A stretch of DNA of 64,000 bases from Streptomyces griseoincarnatus (lineage in GTDB: Bacteria; Actinomycetota; Actinomycetes; Streptomycetales; Streptomycetaceae). The position numbers were made by a program, and so were the translations under genes. Under the pieces are notes generated by a model that ran no database searches, had not been told where the DNA came from, and saw only the letters and a list, made by a program, of their open reading frames with translations. The DNA lies in NCBI GenBank assembly GCA_014649575.1, contig BMTH01000009.1, forward strand, positions 248,001 through 312,000, written 5' to 3'. Shown one piece after another: positions 51,037 to 59,633 of this stretch (the first letter of the stretch is position 1; every line of letters starts with the position of its first letter).

Positions 51037-52209
51037 CTAGTACGACTTGGGCAGGCCCAGGGTCTGGTGGGAGACGTAGTTGAGAATCATCTCCCGGCTG
51101 ACCGGCGCGATACGAGACACGCGCGCGGCCGTTATCAGCGAGGCGAGCCCGAACTCACGGGTGAGGCCGTTGCCGCCGAGGGTGTGCACGGCCTGGTCGA
51201 CGGCCTTCACACAGGCCTCGGCCGCCGCGTACTTGGCCATGTTGGCGGCCTCCCCGGCGCCGATGTCGTCCCCGGCGTCGTAGAGGTGGGCCGCCTTCTG
51301 CATCATCAGGCGGGCCAGTTCGAGGTCGATGTGCGCCTGCGCGAGGGGGTGCGCGATCGCCTGGTGCGAGCCGATGGGCGCCTTCCAGACGGTCCGGTCG
51401 CGGGCGTACTCGACGGCGCGGGCCAGCGCGAAGCGGCCCATGCCGATCGCGAACGCGGCCGTCATGATGCGCTCGGGGTTCAGCCCGGCGAACAGCTGGA
51501 GCAGACCGGCGTCCTCTCCCTCCCCTCCGCCCACGAGCGCGTCGGCGGGCAGCCGCACATCCTCGAGGACCAGTTCGAACTGCTTCTCCGCCGCGCTGAG
51601 TTCCATGTCGATCTTGTGCCGCTGGAAGCCCGGGGTGTCGCGCGGGACGATGAACAGGCAGGGCTTCAGACGCCCGGTGCGGGCGTCCTCGGTGCGGCTC
51701 ACGATCAGGGTGGCGTCGGCGATGTCCACGCCGCTGACGAACACCTTGCGGCCGGTGAGGACCCAGTCGCCGGTGGCGGTGTCGCGGCGGGCGGTCGTGG
51801 TGATGCGGTGGGAGTTGGAGCCGGCGTCGGGTTCGGTGATGCCGAAGGCCATGGTGCGGGTGCCGTCGGCGAGGGCGGGCAGCCAGTCCCGCTTCTGCTC
51901 CTCGGTGCCGAAGCGGGCGATCACCGTGCCGCAGATGGCCGGGGAGACCACCATGAGGAGGAGGGGGCAGCCTGCGGCGCCGAGTTCCTCGAGGACGATG
52001 GAGAGTTCGGAGATGCCGCCGCCTCCGCCGCCGTGTTCCTCCGGGAGGTTGACGCCGAGATAGCCGAGCTTGGCGGCCTCCGCCCAGAGTTCCGTGGCGG
52101 GCCTGCCCTCTTCCACGGTGCGGGTGAAGTAGGCGCGGCCGTACTTGTGGCCGAGGGCGGATACCGCCGCGCGGAGGGCCTTGTGTTCTTCTGACTCGAT
52201 CACCGGCAT
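51037..52209 (-). CDS. Acyl-CoA dehydrogenase
   Basis: 390 residues from ATG 52209 with AAGGAG before it. Typical segments: GYLGVNLPEEHGGGGGGISE, AFGITEPDAGSNSHRITTTA, GRKVFVSGVDIADATLIVSR and a C-terminal AVHTLGGNGLTREFGLASLI. FAD enzymes of this family introduce a 2,3 double bond in an acyl-CoA and pass electrons to ETF. It precedes the ligase gene by 36 bp. Confidence 0.93.
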   Translation of the reverse strand: MPVIESEEHKALRAAVSALGHKYGRAYFTRTVEEGRPATELWAEAAKLGYLGVNLPEEHGGGGGGISELSIVLEELGAAGCPLLLMVVSPAICGTVIARFGTEEQKRDWLPALADGTRTMAFGITEPDAGSNSHRITTTARRDTATGDWVLTGRKVFVSGVDIADATLIVSRTEDARTGRLKPCLFIVPRDTPGFQRHKIDMELSAAEKQFELVLEDVRLPADALVGGGEGEDAGLLQLFAGLNPERIMTAAFAIGMGRFALARAVEYARDRTVWKAPIGSHQAIAHPLAQAHIDLELARLMMQKAAHLYDAGDDIGAGEAANMAKYAAAEACVKAVDQAVHTLGGNGLTREFGLASLITAARVSRIAPVSREMILNYVSHQTLGLPKSY

Positions 52210-52269
52210 GTGGGCTCCTTGGGAGGAGGGGGCTTGAGTCGTCGGGTGGGTGCGGGTTGTCTTCGGTCT

Positions 52270-52290
52270 TCGCGCAGTTCCCCGCACCCC
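52270..52290. repeat. Half copy of the dispersed palindromic repeat
   Basis: A 21-bp left-arm copy with one change (CGCACCCC for CGCGCCCC) in the 149-bp space between the acyl-CoA dehydrogenase start and the biotin carboxylase stop. Confidence 0.7.
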
Positions 52291-52337
52291 TTCGGAGTGG
52301 TTCGGTCGTGCGGTGCCTGCGGGTTCGTGGGGGTCGC

Positions 52338-52358
52338 TCGCGCAGTTCCCCGCGCCCC
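52338..52358. repeat. Half copy of the dispersed palindromic repeat touching a stop codon
   Basis: A perfect 21-bp left arm ending one base before the biotin carboxylase stop (TAA on the minus strand, 52359-52361). CCCCTTAAGGGG at 52355-52366 is a further palindrome covering the stop itself. Confidence 0.75.
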
Positions 52359-54203
52359 TTAAGGGGCTTCCTCCACGACCGCCAACAAGGTGCCGGGCTC
52401 CACCTGTTGGCCCTCGGTCGCGTGGAGGGTGGTCAGGGTTCCCGTGGTGGGGGCCGTGATCTTGTGCTGCATCTTCATCGCCTCCAGCCAGAGCAGGGGC
52501 CGGCCCGCCTCCACCGGCGCGCCCTCGGTGACGCCCTCGGCGATGCGGACGACCGTGCCCGGCATCGGGGCCAGGAGGGAGCCCGGGGCGTGGTCGGCCT
52601 CGGGGTCGGGGAAGCGGGGCAGGACGGTGAGGGCCGTGGGGCCGACGTACACGCGGTCGCCGTAGCGGCTGACCTCGTAACGGCGGCGTACGCCGTCGGC
52701 TTCGAGGACCACCAGGCGCGCGTCCGCGTGGACGACCGTCACGCCGTCGGCCGCCGGGCCGGTGCGGGTGTGGCGGTAACGGACCTCGTGCTCCCGGCCG
52801 TTCACCGCGTACCGCTTGACCTGCGGCTGCGAGGGCACGTTGCGCCAGCCGCCGAAGCGGGAGCGGCCGTGCGCGTCGGCGAGGGCGGCGGCGAGCGGGG
52901 CGTAGGGGTCGGCGGCGGGCGCGGTGAGGGCGGACAGGTGACGCTCGTAGAAGCCGGTGTCCATGCGGCCCTGGGTGAACTCCTCGTGGCGCAGGGAGCG
53001 GACGAGGAGATCGCGGTTGGTGACGGGGCCGTGGATCACGGCGCGTTCCAGGGCGGCCGCGAGTTTGCGGATCGCCTCCGCACGGGTGGGGGCGTGGGCG
53101 ACGACCTTGGCGAGCATCGGGTCGTAGTGGACGCCGATGTCGTCGCCGTCGGTGTAACCGGTGTCGAGGCGTACGGCGCCGGGGACGGCGAGGCGGTGCA
53201 GGCGGCCGGTCTGGGGCGCCCAGCCGCGGGCGGGGTCCTCGGCGTAGAGGCGGGCCTCCACGGCGTGGCCGCGCGGGGCCGGTGGCTCGGGGTCCAGCGC
53301 GTGGCCCTCGGCGACCCGGATCTGCTCGGCGACGATGTCCACGCCGAACACCTCTTCGGTGACGGGGTGTTCGACCTGGAGCCGGGTGTTCATCTCCAGG
53401 AAGTGCGCCCGCTCGCCCGCGACGAGGAACTCGACGGTGCCGGCGCCGACGTAGCCGACCGCGCGGGCGGCGCGTACGGCGAGGGTGTGGAGTTCCTCGG
53501 TGAGCGCGTCGGTGAGGCCGGGCGCCGGGGCCTCCTCGATCACCTTCTGGTGGCGGCGCTGGAGGGAGCAGTCGCGGGTGCCCAGCGCCCACACCGTGCC
53601 GCGGGTGTCGGCGAGGACCTGCACCTCGACATGGCGGCCGTTCTCCAGGTACGGCTCGACGAATACCTCCCCGTCCCCGAAGGCGCTCGCCGCCTCCGCG
53701 CGGGCCGCGTCGAGTTCGGCGTCCAGGTCGGCGAGGGCGCGCACGACCCGCATGCCGCGTCCGCCGCCGCCCGCCGCGGCCTTCACCAGCACCGGCAGGT
53801 CGCCCTCGGTGACCTCGGTGAGCGGTGCCACGCCCATGAGCCGCTTGGCGCGCGTCTTGGACGCCATCGCCTCGATCGCCTCCGGCGGCGGCCCGATCCA
53901 CACCAGGCCGGCGTCCTGGACGGCGCGCGCGAAGTCCGCGTTCTCGGAGAGGAAGCCGTAGCCGGGGTGCACGGCGTCCGCTCCGGCCGCGAGGGCGGCC
54001 TTCACGATCAGGTCGCCGCGCAGATACGTGTCGGCGGGCGCGGAGCCGGGGAGCCGTACGGCCGTGTCGGCGACGCGGGTGTGGAGGGCGTCCGCGTCGG
54101 CGTCGGAGTGCACGGCGACGGTCCGGATGCCGAGGTCGCGGCAGGTGCGGGCGATGCGGCAGGCGATCTCACCGCGGTTCGCGACAAGGACGGAAGTAAT
54201 CAC
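52359..54203 (-). CDS. Acyl-CoA carboxylase alpha subunit (biotin carboxylase plus biotin carrier)
   Basis: 614 residues from GTG 54203. Biotin carboxylase motifs: VLVANRGEIACRIARTCRDL, ADAVHPGYGFLSENADFARA, VKAAAGGGGRGMRVV, FLEMNTRLQVEHPVTEEV. The C-terminal carrier domain has the biotinylation site EAMKMQH. The ATP-grasp lid segment before VKAAAGGGG is unusually short (KRLMGVAPLTEVTEGDLPV), roughly eight residues less than related enzymes from memory. It pairs with the carboxyltransferase encoded 8 bp upstream. Confidence 0.93.
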   Translation of the reverse strand: MITSVLVANRGEIACRIARTCRDLGIRTVAVHSDADADALHTRVADTAVRLPGSAPADTYLRGDLIVKAALAAGADAVHPGYGFLSENADFARAVQDAGLVWIGPPPEAIEAMASKTRAKRLMGVAPLTEVTEGDLPVLVKAAAGGGGRGMRVVRALADLDAELDAARAEAASAFGDGEVFVEPYLENGRHVEVQVLADTRGTVWALGTRDCSLQRRHQKVIEEAPAPGLTDALTEELHTLAVRAARAVGYVGAGTVEFLVAGERAHFLEMNTRLQVEHPVTEEVFGVDIVAEQIRVAEGHALDPEPPAPRGHAVEARLYAEDPARGWAPQTGRLHRLAVPGAVRLDTGYTDGDDIGVHYDPMLAKVVAHAPTRAEAIRKLAAALERAVIHGPVTNRDLLVRSLRHEEFTQGRMDTGFYERHLSALTAPAADPYAPLAAALADAHGRSRFGGWRNVPSQPQVKRYAVNGREHEVRYRHTRTGPAADGVTVVHADARLVVLEADGVRRRYEVSRYGDRVYVGPTALTVLPRFPDPEADHAPGSLLAPMPGTVVRIAEGVTEGAPVEAGRPLLWLEAMKMQHKITAPTTGTLTTLHATEGQQVEPGTLLAVVEEAP

Positions 54204-54211
54204 GGGTTGCC

Positions 54212-55810
54212 TCACATCCGGAAGACGCCGAAGCCGCCGCGCGCGCCCTCGTAGGGCGCGGTGTGGACGGCGGACAGGCACAGGCCGAGGACGGTGCGGG
54301 TGTCGCGCGGGTCGATGACGCCGTCGTCGTACAGCCGCCCGGACAGGAACATCGGCAGGGACTCGGACTCGATCTGCTGCTCCACCATGGCGCGCAGCGC
54401 CGCGTCCGCCTCGTCGTCGTACGGCCGTCCCTTCGCGGCGGCGGACTGGCGGGCGACGATGGACAGCACGCCGGCGAGCTGCTGCGGGCCCATGACGGCG
54501 GACTTGGCACTGGGCCAGGCGAACAGGAAGCGGGGGTCGTAGGCGCGTCCGCACATGCCGTAGTGACCGGCGCCGTAGGAGGCGCCCATGAGGACGGACA
54601 GGTGCGGGACGCGGGAGTTGGAGACCGCGTTGATCATCATGGCGCCGTGCTTGATGATGCCGCCCTGCTCGTACTCCTTGCCGACCATGTAGCCGGTGGT
54701 GTTGTGCAGGAACAGCAGCGGGATGTCGCGCTGGTTGGCCAGCTGGATGAACTGCGCGGCCTTCTGGGACTCCTCGCTGAAGAGGACGCCCCGCGCGTTG
54801 GCGAGGATGCCGACCGGGTAGCCGTGCAGGCTCGCCCAGCCGGTGACGAGGCTGGTGCCGTACAACGGCTTGAACGCGTCGAAGTCGGAGGCGTCGACGA
54901 TCCTCGCGATGACCTCGCGCGGGTCGAAGGGGGTCTTCAGGTCGCCGGGGACGACGCCGAGCAGTTCCTCCGGGTCGTACTTGGGCGGCTCGGCGGGCCC
55001 CGGATCGGGGTGTGCCTTGCGGTGGTTGAGACGGGCGACGACCCTGCGGGCCTGGCGCAACGCGTCCGGTTCGTCGACGGCGAAGTGGTCGGCGAGACCG
55101 GAGACGCGGGCGTGCATGTCGGCGCCGCCCAGGGACTCGTCGTCGCTCTCCTCGCCGGTCGCCATCCTCACCAGCGGCGGGCCGCCGAGGAACACCTTCG
55201 CCCGCTCCTTGACCATGATCGTGTGGTCCGACATGCCGGGCACGTACGCACCGCCCGCCGTGGAGTTGCCGAAGACGACGGCGATCGTGGGGATGCCGGC
55301 CGCCGACAGCCGGGTGAGGTCGCGGAAGACCGCGCCGCCCGGGATGAAGATCTCCTTCTGCGACGGCAGGTCGGCGCCGCCGGACTCGACCAGGCTGATC
55401 AGCGGCAGCCGGTTGGCGAGCGCGATGTCGTTGGCGCGCAGCGCCTTCTTCAGCGACCACGGGTTGCTGGCGCCGCCGCGCACCGTCGGGTCGTTGGCGG
55501 TGATCACGCACTCCACGCCCTCGACGACGCCGATGCCGGTGACCATGGAGGCGCCGACGGTCCAGTCGCTGCCCCAGCCGGCCAGCGGGGACAGCTCCAG
55601 GAACGGGGTGTCCGGGTCGAGCAGCAGCTCGACGCGTTCGCGGGCGAGCAGCTTGCCGCGCTTCCGGTGCCGCTCGACGTACTTCTCGCCGCCGCCCGCG
55701 AGGGCCTTGGCGTGCTCGGCGTCGAGTTCGGCCAGCTTGGCGAGCATCGCCTGCCGGTTCTCCCGGTGGTCAGGGTCGGACGGGTTCAGGGCGGACGCGA
55801 GGACCGTCAC
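54212..55810 (-). CDS. Acyl-CoA carboxylase beta subunit (carboxyltransferase)
   Basis: 532 residues from GTG 55810, overlapping the upstream stop (GTGA). The carboxyltransferase fold shows RERVELLLDPDTPFLELSPL, a first oxyanion region SGGADLPSQKEIFIPGGAVF, FGNSTAGGAYVPGMSDHTIM and GYMVGKEYEQGGIIKHGAMM, typical of methylcrotonyl/geranyl-CoA carboxylase beta subunits. It transfers CO2 from carboxybiotin to an enoyl-CoA or acyl-CoA. The AtuA-like neighbour favours a branched or terpenoid acyl-CoA, but leucine catabolism is also possible. Confidence 0.93.
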   Translation of the reverse strand: MTVLASALNPSDPDHRENRQAMLAKLAELDAEHAKALAGGGEKYVERHRKRGKLLARERVELLLDPDTPFLELSPLAGWGSDWTVGASMVTGIGVVEGVECVITANDPTVRGGASNPWSLKKALRANDIALANRLPLISLVESGGADLPSQKEIFIPGGAVFRDLTRLSAAGIPTIAVVFGNSTAGGAYVPGMSDHTIMVKERAKVFLGGPPLVRMATGEESDDESLGGADMHARVSGLADHFAVDEPDALRQARRVVARLNHRKAHPDPGPAEPPKYDPEELLGVVPGDLKTPFDPREVIARIVDASDFDAFKPLYGTSLVTGWASLHGYPVGILANARGVLFSEESQKAAQFIQLANQRDIPLLFLHNTTGYMVGKEYEQGGIIKHGAMMINAVSNSRVPHLSVLMGASYGAGHYGMCGRAYDPRFLFAWPSAKSAVMGPQQLAGVLSIVARQSAAAKGRPYDDEADAALRAMVEQQIESESLPMFLSGRLYDDGVIDPRDTRTVLGLCLSAVHTAPYEGARGGFGVFRM

Positions 55811-57498
55811 AGGAGCACCTCCGGGATGTCGGCGTGCCGGGAGCGCAGCCACTCCCCCAGCGCCTTGGCCTGCGGATCGAAACGGGCCTGCGCGGCGACG
55901 CCCTCGCCGAGGATGCCCTCGACGACGAAGTTCAGGGCGCGCAGGTTCGGCAGCGCGTGCCGGGTGACGGGCAGCTCGCGGGCCTCGGGGATCAGCTCCC
56001 GGAACCGCTCGACGGTCAGCTCGTGCGCGACCCACCGCCAGGCTTCGTCCGTCCGCGCCCACACGCCGACGTTGGCGTCCCCGCCCTTGTCGCCGCTGCG
56101 GGCGCCGACGACCCGGCCGAGCGGCGCGCGGGTGGTCGGCCCCGGCGGCAGCGGCTCGGGAAGCGCGGGCGGCGGTACGGCGTCGAGGCCGGCGGTGTCC
56201 AGGGGCGGGTCCACGGTGATCCGCCTCCCGTCATGGAGGACGGCCACATGGCCGACGTCCCCATGGGGCACGTACACGTCCTCGAACACCCCATAGGGCG
56301 AGCCCTTCCCCGGTGGCGCCACCACATGGAACCCGGGGTAGCCGGCCAGCGCCAGCTCGATGGCGGCCCCGCTGAGCACCCGTCCGACCTTCCGCTGGTC
56401 CGGGTCCCGTACGACGAGCCGCAGCAGCGCGCTGGCGGTCTCCTCGGTGTCGGCGTCGGGCTTGTCGGTGCGGGCGAGGTCCCACCGCACCTCCGAGGGC
56501 GGGGACGCGGCGAGGGCGTCGCCCATCTGCTCGCGGACCAGCGCGGCCTTGGCCTCGATGTCGAGTCCGGTGAGCACGAAGACGACCTCGTTGCGGAACC
56601 CGCCGAGCCGGTTGCGGCCGACCTTGAGCGTGGGCGGCGGGGCCTCCCCGCGCACCCCCTCGATCCGCACCCGGCCGGGCCCGTCCTGGGTGAGCGTGAC
56701 GGTGTCCAGGCGCGCGGTGACGTCCGGCCCGGCGTACCGGGCGCCGCCCGTCTCGTACAGCAGCTGCGCGGTGACCGTGCCGACGTCGACGAACCCGCCG
56801 GTGCCGGGGTGCTTGGTGACCACGCAGGAGCCGTCGGGGTGGATCTCCGCGAGCGGGAAGCCGGGCCGCCGCAGTTCGCGGGGGTCGCGCTCGGCGAAGA
56901 AGGCGTAGTTGCCGCCGGTCGCCTGCGTCCCGCACTCCAGCACGTGCCCGGCGACGACCGCGCCGGCCAGCCGGTCGTGGTCCGACGGCTTCCAGCCGAA
57001 GTGCGCGGCGGCGGGCCCCGTGACGAGGGCGGCGTCGGTGACCCGGCCGGTGACGACCACGTCGGCGCCGGCCCGCAGGCACTCCGCGATGCCGAAGCCG
57101 CCCAGGTACGCGTGGGCGGCGAGGCTGCCGGGGTGGCGGGCGGTGAGGTCGTCGCCCTCGACGTGCGCGACCCGCACGGGGATGTCCAGACGTCCCGCCA
57201 GCTGCCGTACGGCGCCGGCCAGCCCCGCCGGGTTGAGCCCGCCCGCGTTGGTGACGATCCGGACGCCCTTCTCGTGGGCGAGGCCCAGGGTGTCCTCGAG
57301 CTGGCGCAGGAAGGTGCGCGCGTATCCGGCGGAGGGGTCCTTCAGCCGGTCGCGGGCCAGGATGAGCATGGTCAGCTCGGCGAGGTAGTCACCGGTGAGG
57401 ACGTCGAGGTCGCCGCCGCTCAGCATCTCGCGCAGCGCGTCGAAGCGGTCGCCGTAGAAGCCGGAGAAGTTGCCGACGCGCAGGGGCTCTGCCGTCAC
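55807..57498 (-). CDS. AtuA-family (DUF1446) protein
   Basis: 563 residues from GTG 57498. The N-terminal two thirds match AtuA (RVGNFSGFYGDRFDALREML; YLAELTMLILARDRLKDPSA; TNAGGLNPAGLAGAVRQLA; VTGRVTDAALVTGPAAAHFG). The last third (ARSGDKGGDANVGVWART) matches the separate AtuA-like C-terminal domain, fused as in many actinobacteria. AtuA is required for acyclic terpene use in Pseudomonas, but its reaction is unknown. It is coupled to both neighbouring genes by four-base overlaps. Confidence 0.9.
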   Translation of the reverse strand: MTAEPLRVGNFSGFYGDRFDALREMLSGGDLDVLTGDYLAELTMLILARDRLKDPSAGYARTFLRQLEDTLGLAHEKGVRIVTNAGGLNPAGLAGAVRQLAGRLDIPVRVAHVEGDDLTARHPGSLAAHAYLGGFGIAECLRAGADVVVTGRVTDAALVTGPAAAHFGWKPSDHDRLAGAVVAGHVLECGTQATGGNYAFFAERDPRELRRPGFPLAEIHPDGSCVVTKHPGTGGFVDVGTVTAQLLYETGGARYAGPDVTARLDTVTLTQDGPGRVRIEGVRGEAPPPTLKVGRNRLGGFRNEVVFVLTGLDIEAKAALVREQMGDALAASPPSEVRWDLARTDKPDADTEETASALLRLVVRDPDQRKVGRVLSGAAIELALAGYPGFHVVAPPGKGSPYGVFEDVYVPHGDVGHVAVLHDGRRITVDPPLDTAGLDAVPPPALPEPLPPGPTTRAPLGRVVGARSGDKGGDANVGVWARTDEAWRWVAHELTVERFRELIPEARELPVTRHALPNLRALNFVVEGILGEGVAAQARFDPQAKALGEWLRSRHADIPEVLL

Positions 57499-58295
57499 CG
57501 CGCGCCGTCCCCCTTCGGTTCCCGCCCGCCGCCGGGTGGCCCGGCGAAGGCCTGCGCGATGTCCAGCCAGCGGTCGGCGTCGGGGCCGTCGGCGGTGAGG
57601 TCCAGGTCGGCGCGGTGGGCGCGCCGGGTGACCAGGAGGCAGAAGTCGAGGGCGGGGCCGGTGACACGCTGCGGGGCGTCCTCGGGCCCGTACGCCCAGA
57701 CGTCACCGCCGTCCGGCGCGGTCAGCTCGACGCGGAAGGGGCCGGCGGGCGGGGTGAGGCCGTGCACGCCGTGGGCGAAGTCGCGGGTGCGGACGCCGAG
57801 CCAGGCGATGTGGCGGAGGCGGCCGGTGGGCGCGCGGGTCACGCCGAGCGTGTCGGCCACGTCCTGGGCGTGCGCCCAGGTCTCCATCAGCCGCGCGGTG
57901 GCCACAGAGGCGGCGGACATCGGCGGCCCGAACCACGGGAACCGCGCCCCGTCGGGCGCCTCCCGCAGCGCCTTCTCCAACTCCGCGCGTCCCTCCCGCC
58001 AGCGGGCGAGCAGCTCGGCGGGCTCGACGCGGGCGTACTCCTCGGCGCCGTCGTCGACGTAGGTGTGCGGGGCCGCGAGGGCCTGCTCGACGAGCGCGCG
58101 GAAACCGTCGGGGTCGGTGACGGCGGTCCGGGCGCGGTGGTCGGTCCAGGCGAGGTGCCCGATCTGGTGGGCGACGGTCCATCCGGCGGCGGGCGTGGGC
58201 CACGCCCACCGCTCCGGCTCCAGTCCGGCCACCAGCCGGTCGAGCTCCTCACTCTCCTCACGCAGATCGTCGATGACAGGCGTCGGATCGGACAC
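57495..58295 (-). CDS. TIGR03084-type mycothiol/metal-binding DinB-like protein, first gene of the operon
   Basis: 266 residues from GTG 58295 with GGGAG upstream. Metal-binding histidines of the DinB/MDMPI fold are visible: WTVAHQIGHLAWTDHRAR (about residue 45) and ARLMETWAHAQDVADTLGV. The middle part (GPPMSAASVATARLMETWAH) is the TIGR03084 signature. It is the first gene of the eight-gene operon and overlaps the AtuA-family gene. Thiol transfer or isomerase activity is possible; the reaction is unknown. Confidence 0.87.
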   Translation of the reverse strand: MSDPTPVIDDLREESEELDRLVAGLEPERWAWPTPAAGWTVAHQIGHLAWTDHRARTAVTDPDGFRALVEQALAAPHTYVDDGAEEYARVEPAELLARWREGRAELEKALREAPDGARFPWFGPPMSAASVATARLMETWAHAQDVADTLGVTRAPTGRLRHIAWLGVRTRDFAHGVHGLTPPAGPFRVELTAPDGGDVWAYGPEDAPQRVTGPALDFCLLVTRRAHRADLDLTADGPDADRWLDIAQAFAGPPGGGREPKGDGAR

Positions 58296-58369
58296 GAGGT
58301 CGCTCCCCTCGGGACACGGACACGGCGGTGTGCGGGGCGGTGGGGGGAGCATGGCAGGGGGGAGGAAAA

Positions 58370-58389
58370 CAAGCAAGCGTGCTTGCATG
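58370..58389. promoter_or_regulatory. Probable TetR operator for the acyl-CoA operon
   Basis: CAAGCAAGC, GT, GCTTGCATG: 9-bp arms with one mismatch, 75 bp upstream of the operon's first start codon. This spacing and pattern are typical of TetR regulators of acyl-CoA genes. The operon ends with a TetR gene at 48067. Confidence 0.6.
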
Positions 58390-58539
58390 GATTTTCACCG
58401 CCGCCACCCGACGCGGTGCACCGCGGAGGCGGCCCGGGACCAGCCGTTGCGGGCGCGTGTGGTTGCACCCGGCCAGAAGGGCGGGCAGACGGCCCTCGGC
58501 TCCATGGGCGGGCGAATGCCGGGGCGCATTGTCGACTAG

Positions 58540-58887
58540 GGCCGCGGCGGTGCCGGCAGCGCCTCCGAGGAGCGTGAGCGGATCGATGCCGTCAAGGTCG
58601 AGACGATCGACGCGGAGCGAGGGCGCGAGCCTGCCTCGCTCCGGACGGCGCGGGGCTTCACCGAGGCCCAGGCGGCCGAGGCGAGGGGGCACGTCACCCC
58701 CGGGGTGGGTCGTCAGACCGAGCGGGGCGCGCCCCGCGTCGACACATCACCGACGGCGGCGTACCTGCACGCCATCGGCGGCGAGCTGGCGATCACGGTC
58801 ACGGCCGGCAACTCTCGGTTCGTCTCCGGGGCGTGCCGGTCGCCGACCGGCGATCGTCCCCTTGACACGGGCGACGGCGGCTCCTGA
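58540..58887 (+). pseudogene. Decayed XRE/HigA-type antitoxin
   Basis: The frame between TAG 58537 and TGA 58885-58887 has no start codon near its beginning. It reads as a worn XRE antitoxin: ERIDAVKVETIDAERGREPA, then RTARGFTEAQAAEARGHVTP (degenerate HTH), RQTERGAPRVDTSPTAAYLH and AIGGELAITVTAGNSRFVSG. Intact relatives have AEAMGVSQARVSxIExG-like HTH residues at the degenerate points. A GTG at 58705 would give only 60 residues. No toxin gene remains beside it on this strand. Confidence 0.55.
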
Positions 58888-58900
58888 CCGGCGCGAACCG

Positions 58901-59161
58901 TCACGGAAGAGGCTCGGGCGTCACCTGCCAGATGGTGAGGAGTTCCGAGCGCGGTGTGATCATGTAAACGAAGAAGCCGCCGGCGGCGAAGGCGTGCTTG
59001 GCGCCCTCGTCCGCGCCCTGGTACGAAGGCCCGTGGAGGTGCAGCACTTCGGCCGCCCGCACCAGTTCAGCGGCCATCTTCTCCACCTCGGCGAGGAAAT
59101 CGGCCGGGGCGCCGCCCGCCACCGTCTCCCGGTCGGGCTCGTACTCCCAGCGCCACGTCAC
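58901..59161 (-). CDS. Small protein, putative toxin-like partner of the DUF6247 gene
   Basis: 86 residues from GTG 59161, overlapping the stop of the upstream gene by four bases (GTGA). It starts MTWRWEYEPDRETVAGGAPA and has a helical middle (DFLAEVEKMAAELVRAAEVL) and hydrophobic end (GGFFVYMITPRSELLTIWQV). The arrangement (small protein behind a DUF6247 gene, tightly coupled) recurs in Streptomyces and resembles toxin-antitoxin modules. Ribonuclease residues are not evident, so toxin function is only inferred from context. Confidence 0.65.
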   Translation of the reverse strand: MTWRWEYEPDRETVAGGAPADFLAEVEKMAAELVRAAEVLHLHGPSYQGADEGAKHAFAAGGFFVYMITPRSELLTIWQVTPEPLP

Positions 59162-59520
59162 TCGGCGCGCACCGCCTCGGCGGCCGCACGGTAGAGCGAA
59201 CTGGCGGCCCTCAGGTGCTCACGCGCCTCCTCCGCCGTGGTGGCGATCTGGGCAAGGTACTCCACGCGGTGGTACTCCCGCGCCATGGCCGGGTGACGCT
59301 CGATTTCCAAGAGGGCGGCCCAGTGGCTGAGGTAGGCATGGATCGGCTTGAGCGACCTGAGTTCCACCGCCTCCGCGAGCGCCTGGTCCTTGGCCTGGTC
59401 GTAGGCCGCAAGGAGATCGGGTGCGACGACCGTGCAGGCAGCCCGCAGGGCGCCCGGCGTCCGCTCCGGACGGGGGATCAGAGGACGGTCACCGGCGGTC
59501 TCACTGTGCTGCACGCTCAT
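59158..59520 (-). CDS. DUF6247-family protein
   Basis: 120 residues. A helical protein: TPGALRAACTVVAPDLLAAY, IHAYLSHWAALLEIERHPAM, then YLAQIATTAEEAREHLRAAS. From memory it fits the actinobacterial DUF6247 family of unknown function, often paired with a small downstream gene as here. An antitoxin-like role is plausible but unproven. Start ATG 59520 in an ordinary context; a purine-rich stretch (GGGAACAGCGCC) precedes it. Confidence 0.72.
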   Translation of the reverse strand: MSVQHSETAGDRPLIPRPERTPGALRAACTVVAPDLLAAYDQAKDQALAEAVELRSLKPIHAYLSHWAALLEIERHPAMAREYHRVEYLAQIATTAEEAREHLRAASSLYRAAAEAVRAE

Positions 59521-59633
59521 GGCGCTGTTCCCTTCGTGTGTCTCCGGGACGGGCCGGTCACGCGAGAGGACCGGCTGCTGGGAGAGACGAGAGCGACTCT
59601 AGTCCCGCCGCGGCTCGACGCGCCCGGCGATCG

